Assembly: GCA_024643305.1 (NCBI GenBank)
Contig: JAHENE010000081.1
Location: forward strand, 1 to 8,458
Direction of reading: 5' to 3'
DNA length: 8,458 nt
DNA from: Thiobacillaceae bacterium
GTDB lineage: Bacteria; Pseudomonadota; Gammaproteobacteria; Burkholderiales; Thiobacillaceae
The notes under the pieces: generated by a model
What the model was told of the DNA's origin: nothing
The model's database searches: none
What the model saw: only the letters and a program-made list of their open reading frames with translations
Translations under genes and position numbers: made by a program
Shown here: piece after piece, positions 1-5,538 of the stretch
Numbering within the stretch: the first letter of the stretch is position 1
How the letters are laid out: the number at the start of each line of letters is the position of its first letter

Positions 1-755
1 AGGATGCGAAACTGCCAACCGGCCTCGGACGAGGCCAGAAGGTCGCCATCAGCGGGTTCGCCGGCCCTGGCGGAATCATCATCGCCACTCGTATTGATGC
101 CGTGCCTATGGACAGCCCGGACAGCATCATCGGCGTAACTGGCTTCGACGGACAAGGCCGAAGAACAATAGGCGGCGTCTTGCTTGACGGACCCGGCGCC
201 GATCTCAAACCGGGCATGAACACCATGGCCGAAGGCCGTTTCGACAACGGCCGCCTGCAAGCCGATCGAGTAGCGCCCGATGCACCGCTGTCTCGCGCCG
301 AGCGCCTCATCATCCAGGGACCGATAAAAGAGTCGGGTAAAGGCAGGCTGAATATCGACGGCAGGCAGCTTGCCGTCGATCCGAGCGGCCATGGAAAACA
401 AATTCTGCCGCAAGCTGGCCAGTGGGTTCGAGTAGAAGGGCAGCGACACGGTCATGAACTGCTGATCCAGAAGATCGATATCCAGGAAAGAGTCCTCCCC
501 AGCCACAACCGGGAGAGCGACCGATCCCCCAAAAAAGGCGAGGGTCGAACCTCACGTGAAGCAGAAGAGCACGGCCGAACCGAGAGGGCAGAGAGGGTTG
601 AAACGCCTGAAACACCCGAAAGAATCGAATCTCCGGAAGGGGTAGAGAGGGTTGAAACGCCTGAAACACCCGAAAGAATCGAATCTCCGGAAAGGGCAGA
701 GAGGGTTGAAACGCCTGAAAGGGTGGAACGCAACGACTCCCGAGAACGGGACTGA
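1..755 (+). CDS. DUF5666-type protein with charged repeat tail, 5' end missing
   Basis: The reading frame is already open at the left edge (first full codon at base 3) and ends with TGA at 753-755, so 250 C-terminal residues are visible and the true start lies upstream. The visible body holds small beta-rich units of the kind found in DUF5666 proteins: a 'VAISGF...GGIIIATRIDAV' segment near residues 14-34, and 'GPIKESGKGRLNIDGRQLAV' followed by 'QWVRVEGQ..GHELLIQKIDI' at about residues 107-160. From about residue 165 it becomes low-complexity and rich in Glu, Arg, Pro and Ser, ending in three 18-residue repeats (residues 197-250). DUF5666 has no established function; members are often exported, but no signal peptide can be seen here because the N-terminus is missing. 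The ATG at 102 is internal to the domain and is not the start. The family call is by pattern recognition and the function is unknown. Confidence 0.75.
   Translation, partial: DAKLPTGLGRGQKVAISGFAGPGGIIIATRIDAVPMDSPDSIIGVTGFDGQGRRTIGGVLLDGPGADLKPGMNTMAEGRFDNGRLQADRVAPDAPLSRAERLIIQGPIKESGKGRLNIDGRQLAVDPSGHGKQILPQAGQWVRVEGQRHGHELLIQKIDIQERVLPSHNRESDRSPKKGEGRTSREAEEHGRTERAERVETPETPERIESPEGVERVETPETPERIESPERAERVETPERVERNDSRERD
591..752 (+). repeat. 54-bp in-frame tandem repeat (two full copies plus a diverged third)
   Basis: Copy 1 is 591-644 and copy 2 is 645-698; they differ at only two of 54 positions. A third copy starts at 699, is identical for 22 bases (699-720) and then diverges up to the stop codon. 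The period is a multiple of three, so each copy adds 18 residues (ERVETPETPERIESPEGV in copy 1) to the C-terminus of the DUF5666-type protein. The near identity points to recent duplication by slippage or unequal recombination. Copy number probably varies between strains, which is an inference. Confidence 0.95.
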
Positions 756-827
756 GGCTTATTCCGCGCAGCATCGTTTCGTCAGCCCAAGCACTCCACG
801 ACGCATTGCCGACACCCAAGAACTCGG

Positions 828-850
828 GCTGGGATCACTGCAGCTTTTTT
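828..850 (+). terminator. possible weak terminator after the DUF5666 gene
   Basis: A four-base stem (GCTG 828-831 with CAGC 841-844, extendable by two G-T pairs) closes a nine-base loop and is followed directly by six T residues (845-850). The stem is short, so this is a tentative call. The rest of the 142-bp gap (756-897) holds no gene and no convincing promoter; an AT-rich patch (TTTACATTAAAATTAG) lies at 859-874. Confidence 0.25.
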
Positions 851-897
851 CATACCGGTTTACATTAAAATTAGTCATCCCCTTACTGATTGAAATC

Positions 898-1647
898 ATG
901 CGTTCACTCCTCTTACTGACAGTCTGTCTCCTCCCCATTACCTCCTCCGCTGAAGACAAACTGTCGCTCAACACCGGTCTCGAATACACCAGTGGCAACT
1001 ACGGTGCTACTACTGATACAGATATCTGGAGTTTGCCCATTGGCCTCAAATACCAGACCGGCCCGTTGACATTTCGATTAGGGACCTCCTGGCTGCGCAT
1101 CACCGGCCCTGGCGGCGTAACACCTGAAGGTGAACCAATTGGCAGCCCCGGTGCGCGCTCCACCGAACATGGCATGGGCGACATTACAACTTCGCTTACT
1201 TGGACCTTGCTGGACACAGAAAAGTCCCCCTTCGGTCTCGACGTGGGCGGAAAAGTAAAATTCGGCACGGCTGACGAGAAAAAATATCTCGGTACCGGCA
1301 AAAACGACTACGCCCTTCATACTGAAATCTTCAAGCACATCAATGCTTGGTACCCTTTCTTCAAACTGGGATACAACTGGAAGGGCGACCCTACTGGCAT
1401 CAACTACAATAATGTATGGTTTGGAAGCACAGGAACCAACTACAGGTTCTCCAAAACCTACTCTGCCGGCGCTTACTATGATTGGCGGGAAAAGCTTACC
1501 CCAACCGGCAACCGGATAAGCGAAGCCACTGTTTATTTCAACACCAGGCTGAATGAAAGCAACAAGCTGAACATCTATCTGATCAAAGGTTTCAGCGATG
1601 CAAGCCCCGACTGGGGTGCAGGCCTTTCACTCAGTCACAGGTTCTAA
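898..1647 (+). CDS. putative outer-membrane beta-barrel protein, secreted, 249 aa
   Basis: The frame is open well upstream, but the ATG at 898 is chosen because it begins a classical signal peptide: MRS, a leucine-rich core ([12 protein letters not shown]) and a likely cleavage site after SSA, residues 16-18. The mature part of about 231 residues has alternating polar and aromatic stretches typical of amphipathic beta strands ([66 protein letters not shown]). It ends in Phe (GLSLSHRF), the usual C-terminal signal for BAM-dependent outer-membrane insertion. I expect a small barrel of roughly 10-12 strands. I do not recognise a specific family; it could be a porin-like or transporter-type barrel. 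No strong Shine-Dalgarno sequence precedes the start. An intrinsic terminator lies 24 bp downstream, so transcription probably ends after this gene. Coupling to the upstream DUF5666 gene is possible but unproven. Confidence 0.8.
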   Translation: MRSLLLLTVCLLPITSSAEDKLSLNTGLEYTSGNYGATTDTDIWSLPIGLKYQTGPLTFRLGTSWLRITGPGGVTPEGEPIGSPGARSTEHGMGDITTSLTWTLLDTEKSPFGLDVGGKVKFGTADEKKYLGTGKNDYALHTEIFKHINAWYPFFKLGYNWKGDPTGINYNNVWFGSTGTNYRFSKTYSAGAYYDWREKLTPTGNRISEATVYFNTRLNESNKLNIYLIKGFSDASPDWGAGLSLSHRF

Positions 1648-1671
1648 TCTGCAATACCCGCAGCCGCAACT

Positions 1672-1696
1672 AGCCGGGGCGACCCGGCTTTTTTGT
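1672..1696 (+). terminator. intrinsic (rho-independent) terminator
   Basis: A perfect seven-base-pair GC-rich stem (AGCCGGG 1672-1678 with CCCGGCT 1683-1689) closes a GCGA tetraloop of the stable GNRA class and is followed by five T residues (1690-1694). It lies 24 bp after the stop of the outer-membrane protein gene and separates it from the yqgE-pyr operon. The upstream side lacks an A-run, so it should act only on + strand transcription. Confidence 0.9.
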
Positions 1697-1738
1697 CGCC
1701 TCCACCCGCATAAAACGGGCACAAAACATCGAATCAAC

Positions 1739-1767
1739 CTGTCAAATCGGTGCGCATTGGATAAAAT
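1739..1767 (+). promoter_or_regulatory. candidate sigma70-type promoter for the yqgE-pyr operon
   Basis: CTGTCA (1739-1744, four of six matches to TTGACA) and TAAAAT (1762-1767, five of six matches to TATAAT) are separated by exactly 17 bases. The element sits just after the terminator of the preceding gene and before yqgE, where an operon promoter is expected. The -10 box overlaps the first candidate ATG of yqgE (1766), so transcription from it would start near 1774 and favour translation from the ATG at 1778 on an almost leaderless mRNA. The call rests on consensus matching by eye. Confidence 0.4.
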
Positions 1768-1777
1768 GAAACAAGCT

Positions 1778-2335
1778 ATGGACACCGTCAATCTCACCAA
1801 CCACTTCCTGATCGCCATGCCCAACATGGCCGACCCCAATTTTTCCGGCACCCTGACCTACATTGCCGACCATGGGGAAGAAGGCGCGTTGGGTGTAGTG
1901 GTCAACCGGCCCATCGACCTGGGCCTGTCCATGTTGTTCGATCAAATCGGTCTTAGCCTGCCAGAGAGCCTTAAAGACAAGATTGTGTATCTTGGGGGGC
2001 CGGTCCAGCAGGAACGGGGCTTCGTGCTGCACACCCCCACAGAGCCCTACTCATCTACGCTGAATGTCACTGACGCTGTCAGCCTCACAACCTCCAAAGA
2101 TGTGCTGGAAGCTGTTTCACAAGGCAAAGGCCCGACCAAGTTCATGGTTTCACTAGGGTACTCTGGGTGGTCTGCCGGCCAACTTGAAGACGAGATGGCG
2201 CAAAACGCCTGGCTGTCGGTGGAAGCAGACCCCCACGTCATTTTCGACCTGCCGCCTGATGAACGCCTGCCCGCAGCCATGAAATTACTGGGCATCGATT
2301 TTTCGAATCTATCCGACGAGGCCGGGCACGCTTGA
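1778..2335 (+). CDS. yqgE: YqgE/AlgH family protein (UPF0301)
   Basis: This 185-residue protein matches the UPF0301/AlgH family at its usual length. Visible landmarks are HFLIAMP (residues 9-15), [10 protein letters not shown] (36-45), [15 protein letters not shown] (71-85) and [15 protein letters not shown] (125-139), all in the family order. It is a soluble cytoplasmic protein whose biochemical function is not firmly known; the AlgH name comes from an alginate-regulation link in Pseudomonas. The start could be ATG 1778 or the in-frame ATG 1766, which would add four residues (MKQA). I prefer 1778 because family members begin just before the HFLIAMP motif and because a candidate -10 box overlaps 1766, but neither has a good ribosome-binding site. 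The stop codon overlaps the yqgF start by 4 bp, so the two are probably translated together, as in many proteobacteria. Confidence 0.93.
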   Translation: MDTVNLTNHFLIAMPNMADPNFSGTLTYIADHGEEGALGVVVNRPIDLGLSMLFDQIGLSLPESLKDKIVYLGGPVQQERGFVLHTPTEPYSSTLNVTDAVSLTTSKDVLEAVSQGKGPTKFMVSLGYSGWSAGQLEDEMAQNAWLSVEADPHVIFDLPPDERLPAAMKLLGIDFSNLSDEAGHA

Positions 2336-2757
2336 GCCAGGGTACGGTTCTGGCCTTCGATTTCGGCCTGAAACGCACCGGCGTCGCCTCAGGCGAACTG
2401 GAAATCGGCGTTGCCCATCCGCTCACAACCATCAAGGCCGACTCGCGCAATACGCGCTTTGCTGCAATCGATAAGTTGATAAATGAATGGCAGCCGGGCC
2501 TGCTGGTGGTTGGCCTGCCGCTCCACCCGGATGGCGCAGAACACGTGATGACGCGAGCCGCGCGCAACTTCGCGGCCGCACTGGAAGCGCGCTACCAGCT
2601 GGCAGTTTTCCTGCGCGATGAGCGCTATACCAGTGCAGTCGTGGAGGACGAATTTCGTGCATCAGACAAGCCCGGGGTAAAATTGCGGCATTCCGTGGAC
2701 GCACATGCGGCCCAACTGATCCTGCAAGGTTTTTTTGATGAACGCGCCACTGCCTGA
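2332..2757 (+). CDS. yqgF: YqgF/RuvX-family nuclease, putative pre-16S rRNA maturation factor
   Basis: This 141-residue protein has the RNase H-like fold signature of the YqgF/RuvX family. The first acidic residue is in [13 protein letters not shown] (Asp10), followed by [10 protein letters not shown] (59-68), the second acidic site in LRDERYTS (Glu97) and the third in [11 protein letters not shown] (Asp123), so all expected catalytic acids are present. In Escherichia coli the family member takes part in 5'-end maturation of 16S rRNA; it was earlier annotated as a Holliday-junction resolvase. Translation appears to start at a TTG codon (2332) that overlaps the yqgE stop as TTGA, with GAGG at 2318-2321 ten bases upstream acting as a ribosome-binding site. 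No in-frame ATG precedes the first motif, which supports the TTG start. The 3' end overlaps pyrR by 20 bp. Confidence 0.95.
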   Translation: MSQGTVLAFDFGLKRTGVASGELEIGVAHPLTTIKADSRNTRFAAIDKLINEWQPGLLVVGLPLHPDGAEHVMTRAARNFAAALEARYQLAVFLRDERYTSAVVEDEFRASDKPGVKLRHSVDAHAAQLILQGFFDERATA

Positions 2758-3232
2758 CGTCGCCAGCCTGCTCAACAAACTGGCCGAGGAAATCCGCCCG
2801 ATCCTGACACCAGATACCGCAATGGTCGGTATCCACACAGGCGGCGCGTGGATTGCCGAAGAACTGCACCGGCTCCTCAAGCCCAAGCTGCCGCTCGGCA
2901 CGCTGGACATTTCTTTCTATCGTGACGATTTCTCGCGCATCGGCCTGCACCCCCAAGTCAAGCCCTCGGCCATTCCCTTCGTGGTCGAGGATCAGCCCAT
3001 CCTGCTGATTGACGACGTGCTGCATACCGGCCGCACGGTGCGTGCCGCCATGAACGAGCTTTTCGACTACGGCCGCCCGAGCGCCATCCGTTTGGCGGTG
3101 CTGGTTGACCGCGGTGGCCATGAACTGCCGATCCGCCCGGATTTTTGCGGCATAACACTGGCAATTGAACCGCAACAGAACGTACAATTGACGCGCAATG
3201 AAAAAGGCCAACTCATGTTGACGGTTGCCTGA
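2738..3232 (+). CDS. pyrR: PyrR-type uracil phosphoribosyltransferase / pyrimidine regulator homologue
   Basis: The 164-residue product belongs to the type I phosphoribosyltransferase superfamily. Its PRPP loop is [13 protein letters not shown] (residues 89-101), with SFYRDD (59-64) and [19 protein letters not shown] (120-138) matching PyrR rather than other members. PyrR enzymes convert uracil and PRPP to UMP. In Bacillus PyrR also binds pyr mRNA to cause attenuation. Here the basic positions that contact RNA in Bacillus look altered: the N-terminal helix is LLNKLAEEI, the loop is GIHTGG instead of GIKTRG, and DRGHRELP has become [11 protein letters not shown] binding is therefore doubtful, although the phosphoribosyltransferase site looks intact. 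ATG 2738 is chosen over the in-frame TTG at 2735 because AAGG (2726-2729) is spaced eight bases from it. The gene starts inside yqgF and ends 5 bp before pyrB. Confidence 0.93.
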   Translation: MNAPLPDVASLLNKLAEEIRPILTPDTAMVGIHTGGAWIAEELHRLLKPKLPLGTLDISFYRDDFSRIGLHPQVKPSAIPFVVEDQPILLIDDVLHTGRTVRAAMNELFDYGRPSAIRLAVLVDRGGHELPIRPDFCGITLAIEPQQNVQLTRNEKGQLMLTVA

Positions 3233-3237
3233 CGTCC

Positions 3238-4197
3238 ATGCCGGACTCGCAGCAACTTACCCCCGACGGACAGCTCAAACATTTATTGACGCTGGACGGA
3301 CTGCCTTCCCGCATTCTTACCCAAATACTCGACACCGCCGAAACCTTCATGGATGTCGGCGAACGCGATGTGAAAAAAGTGCCGCTGCTTCGCGGTAAAG
3401 CGATTTTCAATCTGTTCTTCGAGGCGTCCACACGCACGCGCACCACCTTTGATATCGCTGCAAAGCGGCTGTCCGCCGACGTGGTCACACTAAATATCGC
3501 CGCCTCGGCTCAGTCCAAGGGCGAAACCGTGCTCGATACCATCGCCAACCTGAGCGCCATGCACGCCGACATGTTCATCGTGCGCCACTCGCAGTCCGGC
3601 GCTGCACACTTCATCGCGCGTCATGTCGCTCCGCACATTGCCGTGGTCAACGCCGGTGACGGCCGCCACGCCCACCCAACCCAGGGCCTGCTGGATGTAT
3701 TCACCATCCGCCGCTACAAGGGCGCCTTCCACAACCTGCGCGTTGCCATCATCGGTGACATCCTGCACTCACGCGTGGCACGCTCGCAGATCCATGCGCT
3801 CACTACGCTGGGCGTGCCGGAAGTGCGGGTGATCGCGCCGCGCACCCTGCTGCCTGCGGGCGTTGAGCAAATGGGTGTGCATGTCTTCCACGACATGAAA
3901 GCCGGTTTGAAGGACGTGGACGTCATCATCATGCTGCGCCTTCAGAACGAGCGAATGAAAGGCGCGCTGCTGCCATCCGCCCAGGAATACTTCAAACAGT
4001 ATGGACTCACTGCAGAGAAGCTCGCGCTGGCCAAGCCGGATGCCATCGTCATGCACCCAGGCCCGATGAACCGCGGTGTGGAAATCGATTCCGAAGTGGC
4101 TGACGGTGTGCAATCAGTCATCCTCAAACAGGTCACCTACGGCATTGCCGTGCGCATGGCAGTGATGAGTATTTTGCTGGGGCCGACCGCATCATGA
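3238..4197 (+). CDS. pyrB: aspartate carbamoyltransferase catalytic subunit
   Basis: PyrB condenses carbamoyl phosphate with aspartate to give N-carbamoyl-aspartate, the committed step of pyrimidine synthesis in the cytoplasm. The 319-residue length is normal. The carbamoyl-phosphate loop [12 protein letters not shown] (residues 60-71), the lysine in SAQSKGET (Lys94), [12 protein letters not shown] (146-157), MLRLQNER (232-239, aspartate site) and [13 protein letters not shown] (272-284) are all present, so the enzyme should be active. The N-terminal extension before the first helix (about 15 residues) is of the type seen in PyrB proteins that pair with a dihydroorotase-like subunit. No pyrI regulatory gene is found next to it. 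Instead pyrC' follows with a 4-bp ATGA overlap, which suggests the class of aspartate carbamoyltransferase built from PyrB and PyrC'. The start is 5 bp after the pyrR stop, with no strong ribosome-binding site, so coupling is likely. Confidence 0.97.
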   Translation: MPDSQQLTPDGQLKHLLTLDGLPSRILTQILDTAETFMDVGERDVKKVPLLRGKAIFNLFFEASTRTRTTFDIAAKRLSADVVTLNIAASAQSKGETVLDTIANLSAMHADMFIVRHSQSGAAHFIARHVAPHIAVVNAGDGRHAHPTQGLLDVFTIRRYKGAFHNLRVAIIGDILHSRVARSQIHALTTLGVPEVRVIAPRTLLPAGVEQMGVHVFHDMKAGLKDVDVIIMLRLQNERMKGALLPSAQEYFKQYGLTAEKLALAKPDAIVMHPGPMNRGVEIDSEVADGVQSVILKQVTYGIAVRMAVMSILLGPTAS

Positions 4198-5471
4198 AGA
4201 TTCATATAAAAGGCGGCCACCTCATCGACCCCGCCCACGGCATTGACAAACCGGCTGATGTTTTCGTCGTGGCGGGCAAAATTGCTGCCATCGGACAGGC
4301 ACCGGACGGCTTCCAGGCAAACAAGACTATTGATGCCCGTGGGTGTGTCGTATGCCCCGGACTGGTCGATTTGTCCGTGCGACTGCGCGAACCCGGCCTG
4401 GAATACAAGGCCACGCTGGAATCGGAAATGCTCGCTGCCGCCAGTGGCGGCGTGACTTCGCTTGCCATTCCGCCCGACACCGACCCGCCACTGGATGAAC
4501 CCGGCCTAGTCGAAATGCTCAAGTTCCGCGCCAAAAACCTGCCCGGCCCGCGCGTCTTTCCAGTCGGCGCGCTGACGCAAAAACTCAACGGCGAAGCGCT
4601 TACAGAAATGGCCGAGTTGAGCGAAGCTGGCTGCATTGCCTTCTCGCAAGCCGATGCCTACATCGCCGACACCCAAATACTGCTACGCGCGCTCGACTAC
4701 GCTGCCACCTTCGATTACCCGGTTTGGCTGCGGCCGCAGGATTCCAATCTTTCCCGCGGCGGCGTGGCACATGACGGTCCGGTTGCTTCACGACTCGGTC
4801 TGCCGGGCATCCCCGCGCTGGCCGAAACTGTCGCCATTTCCACCATCCTCCTGCTGGCACGCCAGACTGGCGTACGACTGCATCTGGCGCGTCTGTCCAC
4901 CCACGAAGGTGTAGGCATGGTGCGTGCCGCCAAACAGCAGGGGCTGAAAGTCACCTGCGATGTTTCGGCCAATCACCTGCACCTGTCGGAATTCGACCTC
5001 ACCCGTTTCGACAGCAACCTGCACTTCATGCCCCCGGTACGCAGCCTGCGCGACCGCGATGCGCTGGTTGCGGGCGTCAAGGATGGCAGCATCGACGCCA
5101 TTTGTTCAGATCACGCACCGGTGGACGATAACGAAAAGCAACTGCCATTCGGCGAGGCCTCGCCCGGCGCTTCCGGCGTGGAACTGCTTTTGCCGCTGAC
5201 ACTGAAATGGGCTGAGGAAAACGGCGTAGCGCTGATCGATGCCATCGACCGCGTCACCCGCGGCCCCGCACAGATCCTTGGCATCAGCAACGGGCAACTC
5301 AGCATTGGCGCCCATGCCGACATCTGCGTATTTGACCCCCAGGCCCGCTTTACAGTCACCTCAAAATGGCTGAAAAGTCTGGGCAACAACACCCCCTTCC
5401 TGGGCCTGGAACTGCCCGGTGTGGTGAAGGCCACCATCATCGACGGGCATCTCGATTACGAACGTACTTAA
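4194..5471 (+). CDS. pyrC': dihydroorotase-like PyrC', probably non-catalytic ATCase subunit
   Basis: The 425-residue product has the full amidohydrolase/dihydroorotase architecture, but its metal ligands are largely gone. The usual DxHxHLREPG is [10 protein letters not shown] (residues 59-68, both His replaced, by Ser61 and Arg63). The His of the H-x-E-D segment is Arg180 in WLRPQD, and the His of the IxHxST segment is Arg233 in LARLST. Only the terminal aspartate is kept (Asp306 in SDHAP). Such proteins, known in Pseudomonas as PyrC', do not hydrolyse dihydroorotate but are needed for assembly of active aspartate carbamoyltransferase with PyrB. Overlap with pyrB (ATGA at 4194-4197) fits a fixed stoichiometry of the two subunits. 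Automatic annotation would call this dihydroorotase; I expect the active enzyme (PyrC) to be encoded elsewhere. No terminator follows in the 67-bp gap to the next gene. Confidence 0.92.
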   Translation: MKIHIKGGHLIDPAHGIDKPADVFVVAGKIAAIGQAPDGFQANKTIDARGCVVCPGLVDLSVRLREPGLEYKATLESEMLAAASGGVTSLAIPPDTDPPLDEPGLVEMLKFRAKNLPGPRVFPVGALTQKLNGEALTEMAELSEAGCIAFSQADAYIADTQILLRALDYAATFDYPVWLRPQDSNLSRGGVAHDGPVASRLGLPGIPALAETVAISTILLLARQTGVRLHLARLSTHEGVGMVRAAKQQGLKVTCDVSANHLHLSEFDLTRFDSNLHFMPPVRSLRDRDALVAGVKDGSIDAICSDHAPVDDNEKQLPFGEASPGASGVELLLPLTLKWAEENGVALIDAIDRVTRGPAQILGISNGQLSIGAHADICVFDPQARFTVTSKWLKSLGNNTPFLGLELPGVVKATIIDGHLDYERT

Positions 5472-5538
5472 GCCGGCCTGACACCCTCCGGGCAAGTCCG
5501 GAATCGCGTAAAATACGGTTTTGCAAGCGTTTTTACCC

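Noticed and set aside
591..720. Repeats at 591-720 as a CRISPR array or mobile-element signature
   Set aside because: The units are directly adjacent without spacers, keep the coding frame and sit within a protein C-terminus, so they are a coding tandem repeat.
652..897. Upstream extension of the outer-membrane protein frame to a TTG at 652
   Set aside because: It runs through the repeat tail of the previous gene in another frame and would bury the signal peptide that starts at ATG 898.
4194..5471. Calling this gene an active dihydroorotase
   Set aside because: The HxH motif and the two later histidine ligands are replaced, so catalysis is unlikely despite the overall family match.
5487..5502. 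Inverted repeat TCCGG-N6-CCGGA after pyrC' as a terminator
   Set aside because: The stem is only five base pairs and no T-run follows, so it does not meet the pattern of an intrinsic terminator.
5509..5514. TAAAAT as a -10 box for the DUF3683 oxidoreductase gene
   Set aside because: No acceptable -35 lies 16-18 bases upstream; the nearest TTGACA-like match (CTGACA at 5478-5483) is 25 bases away, so a separate promoter is not supported.
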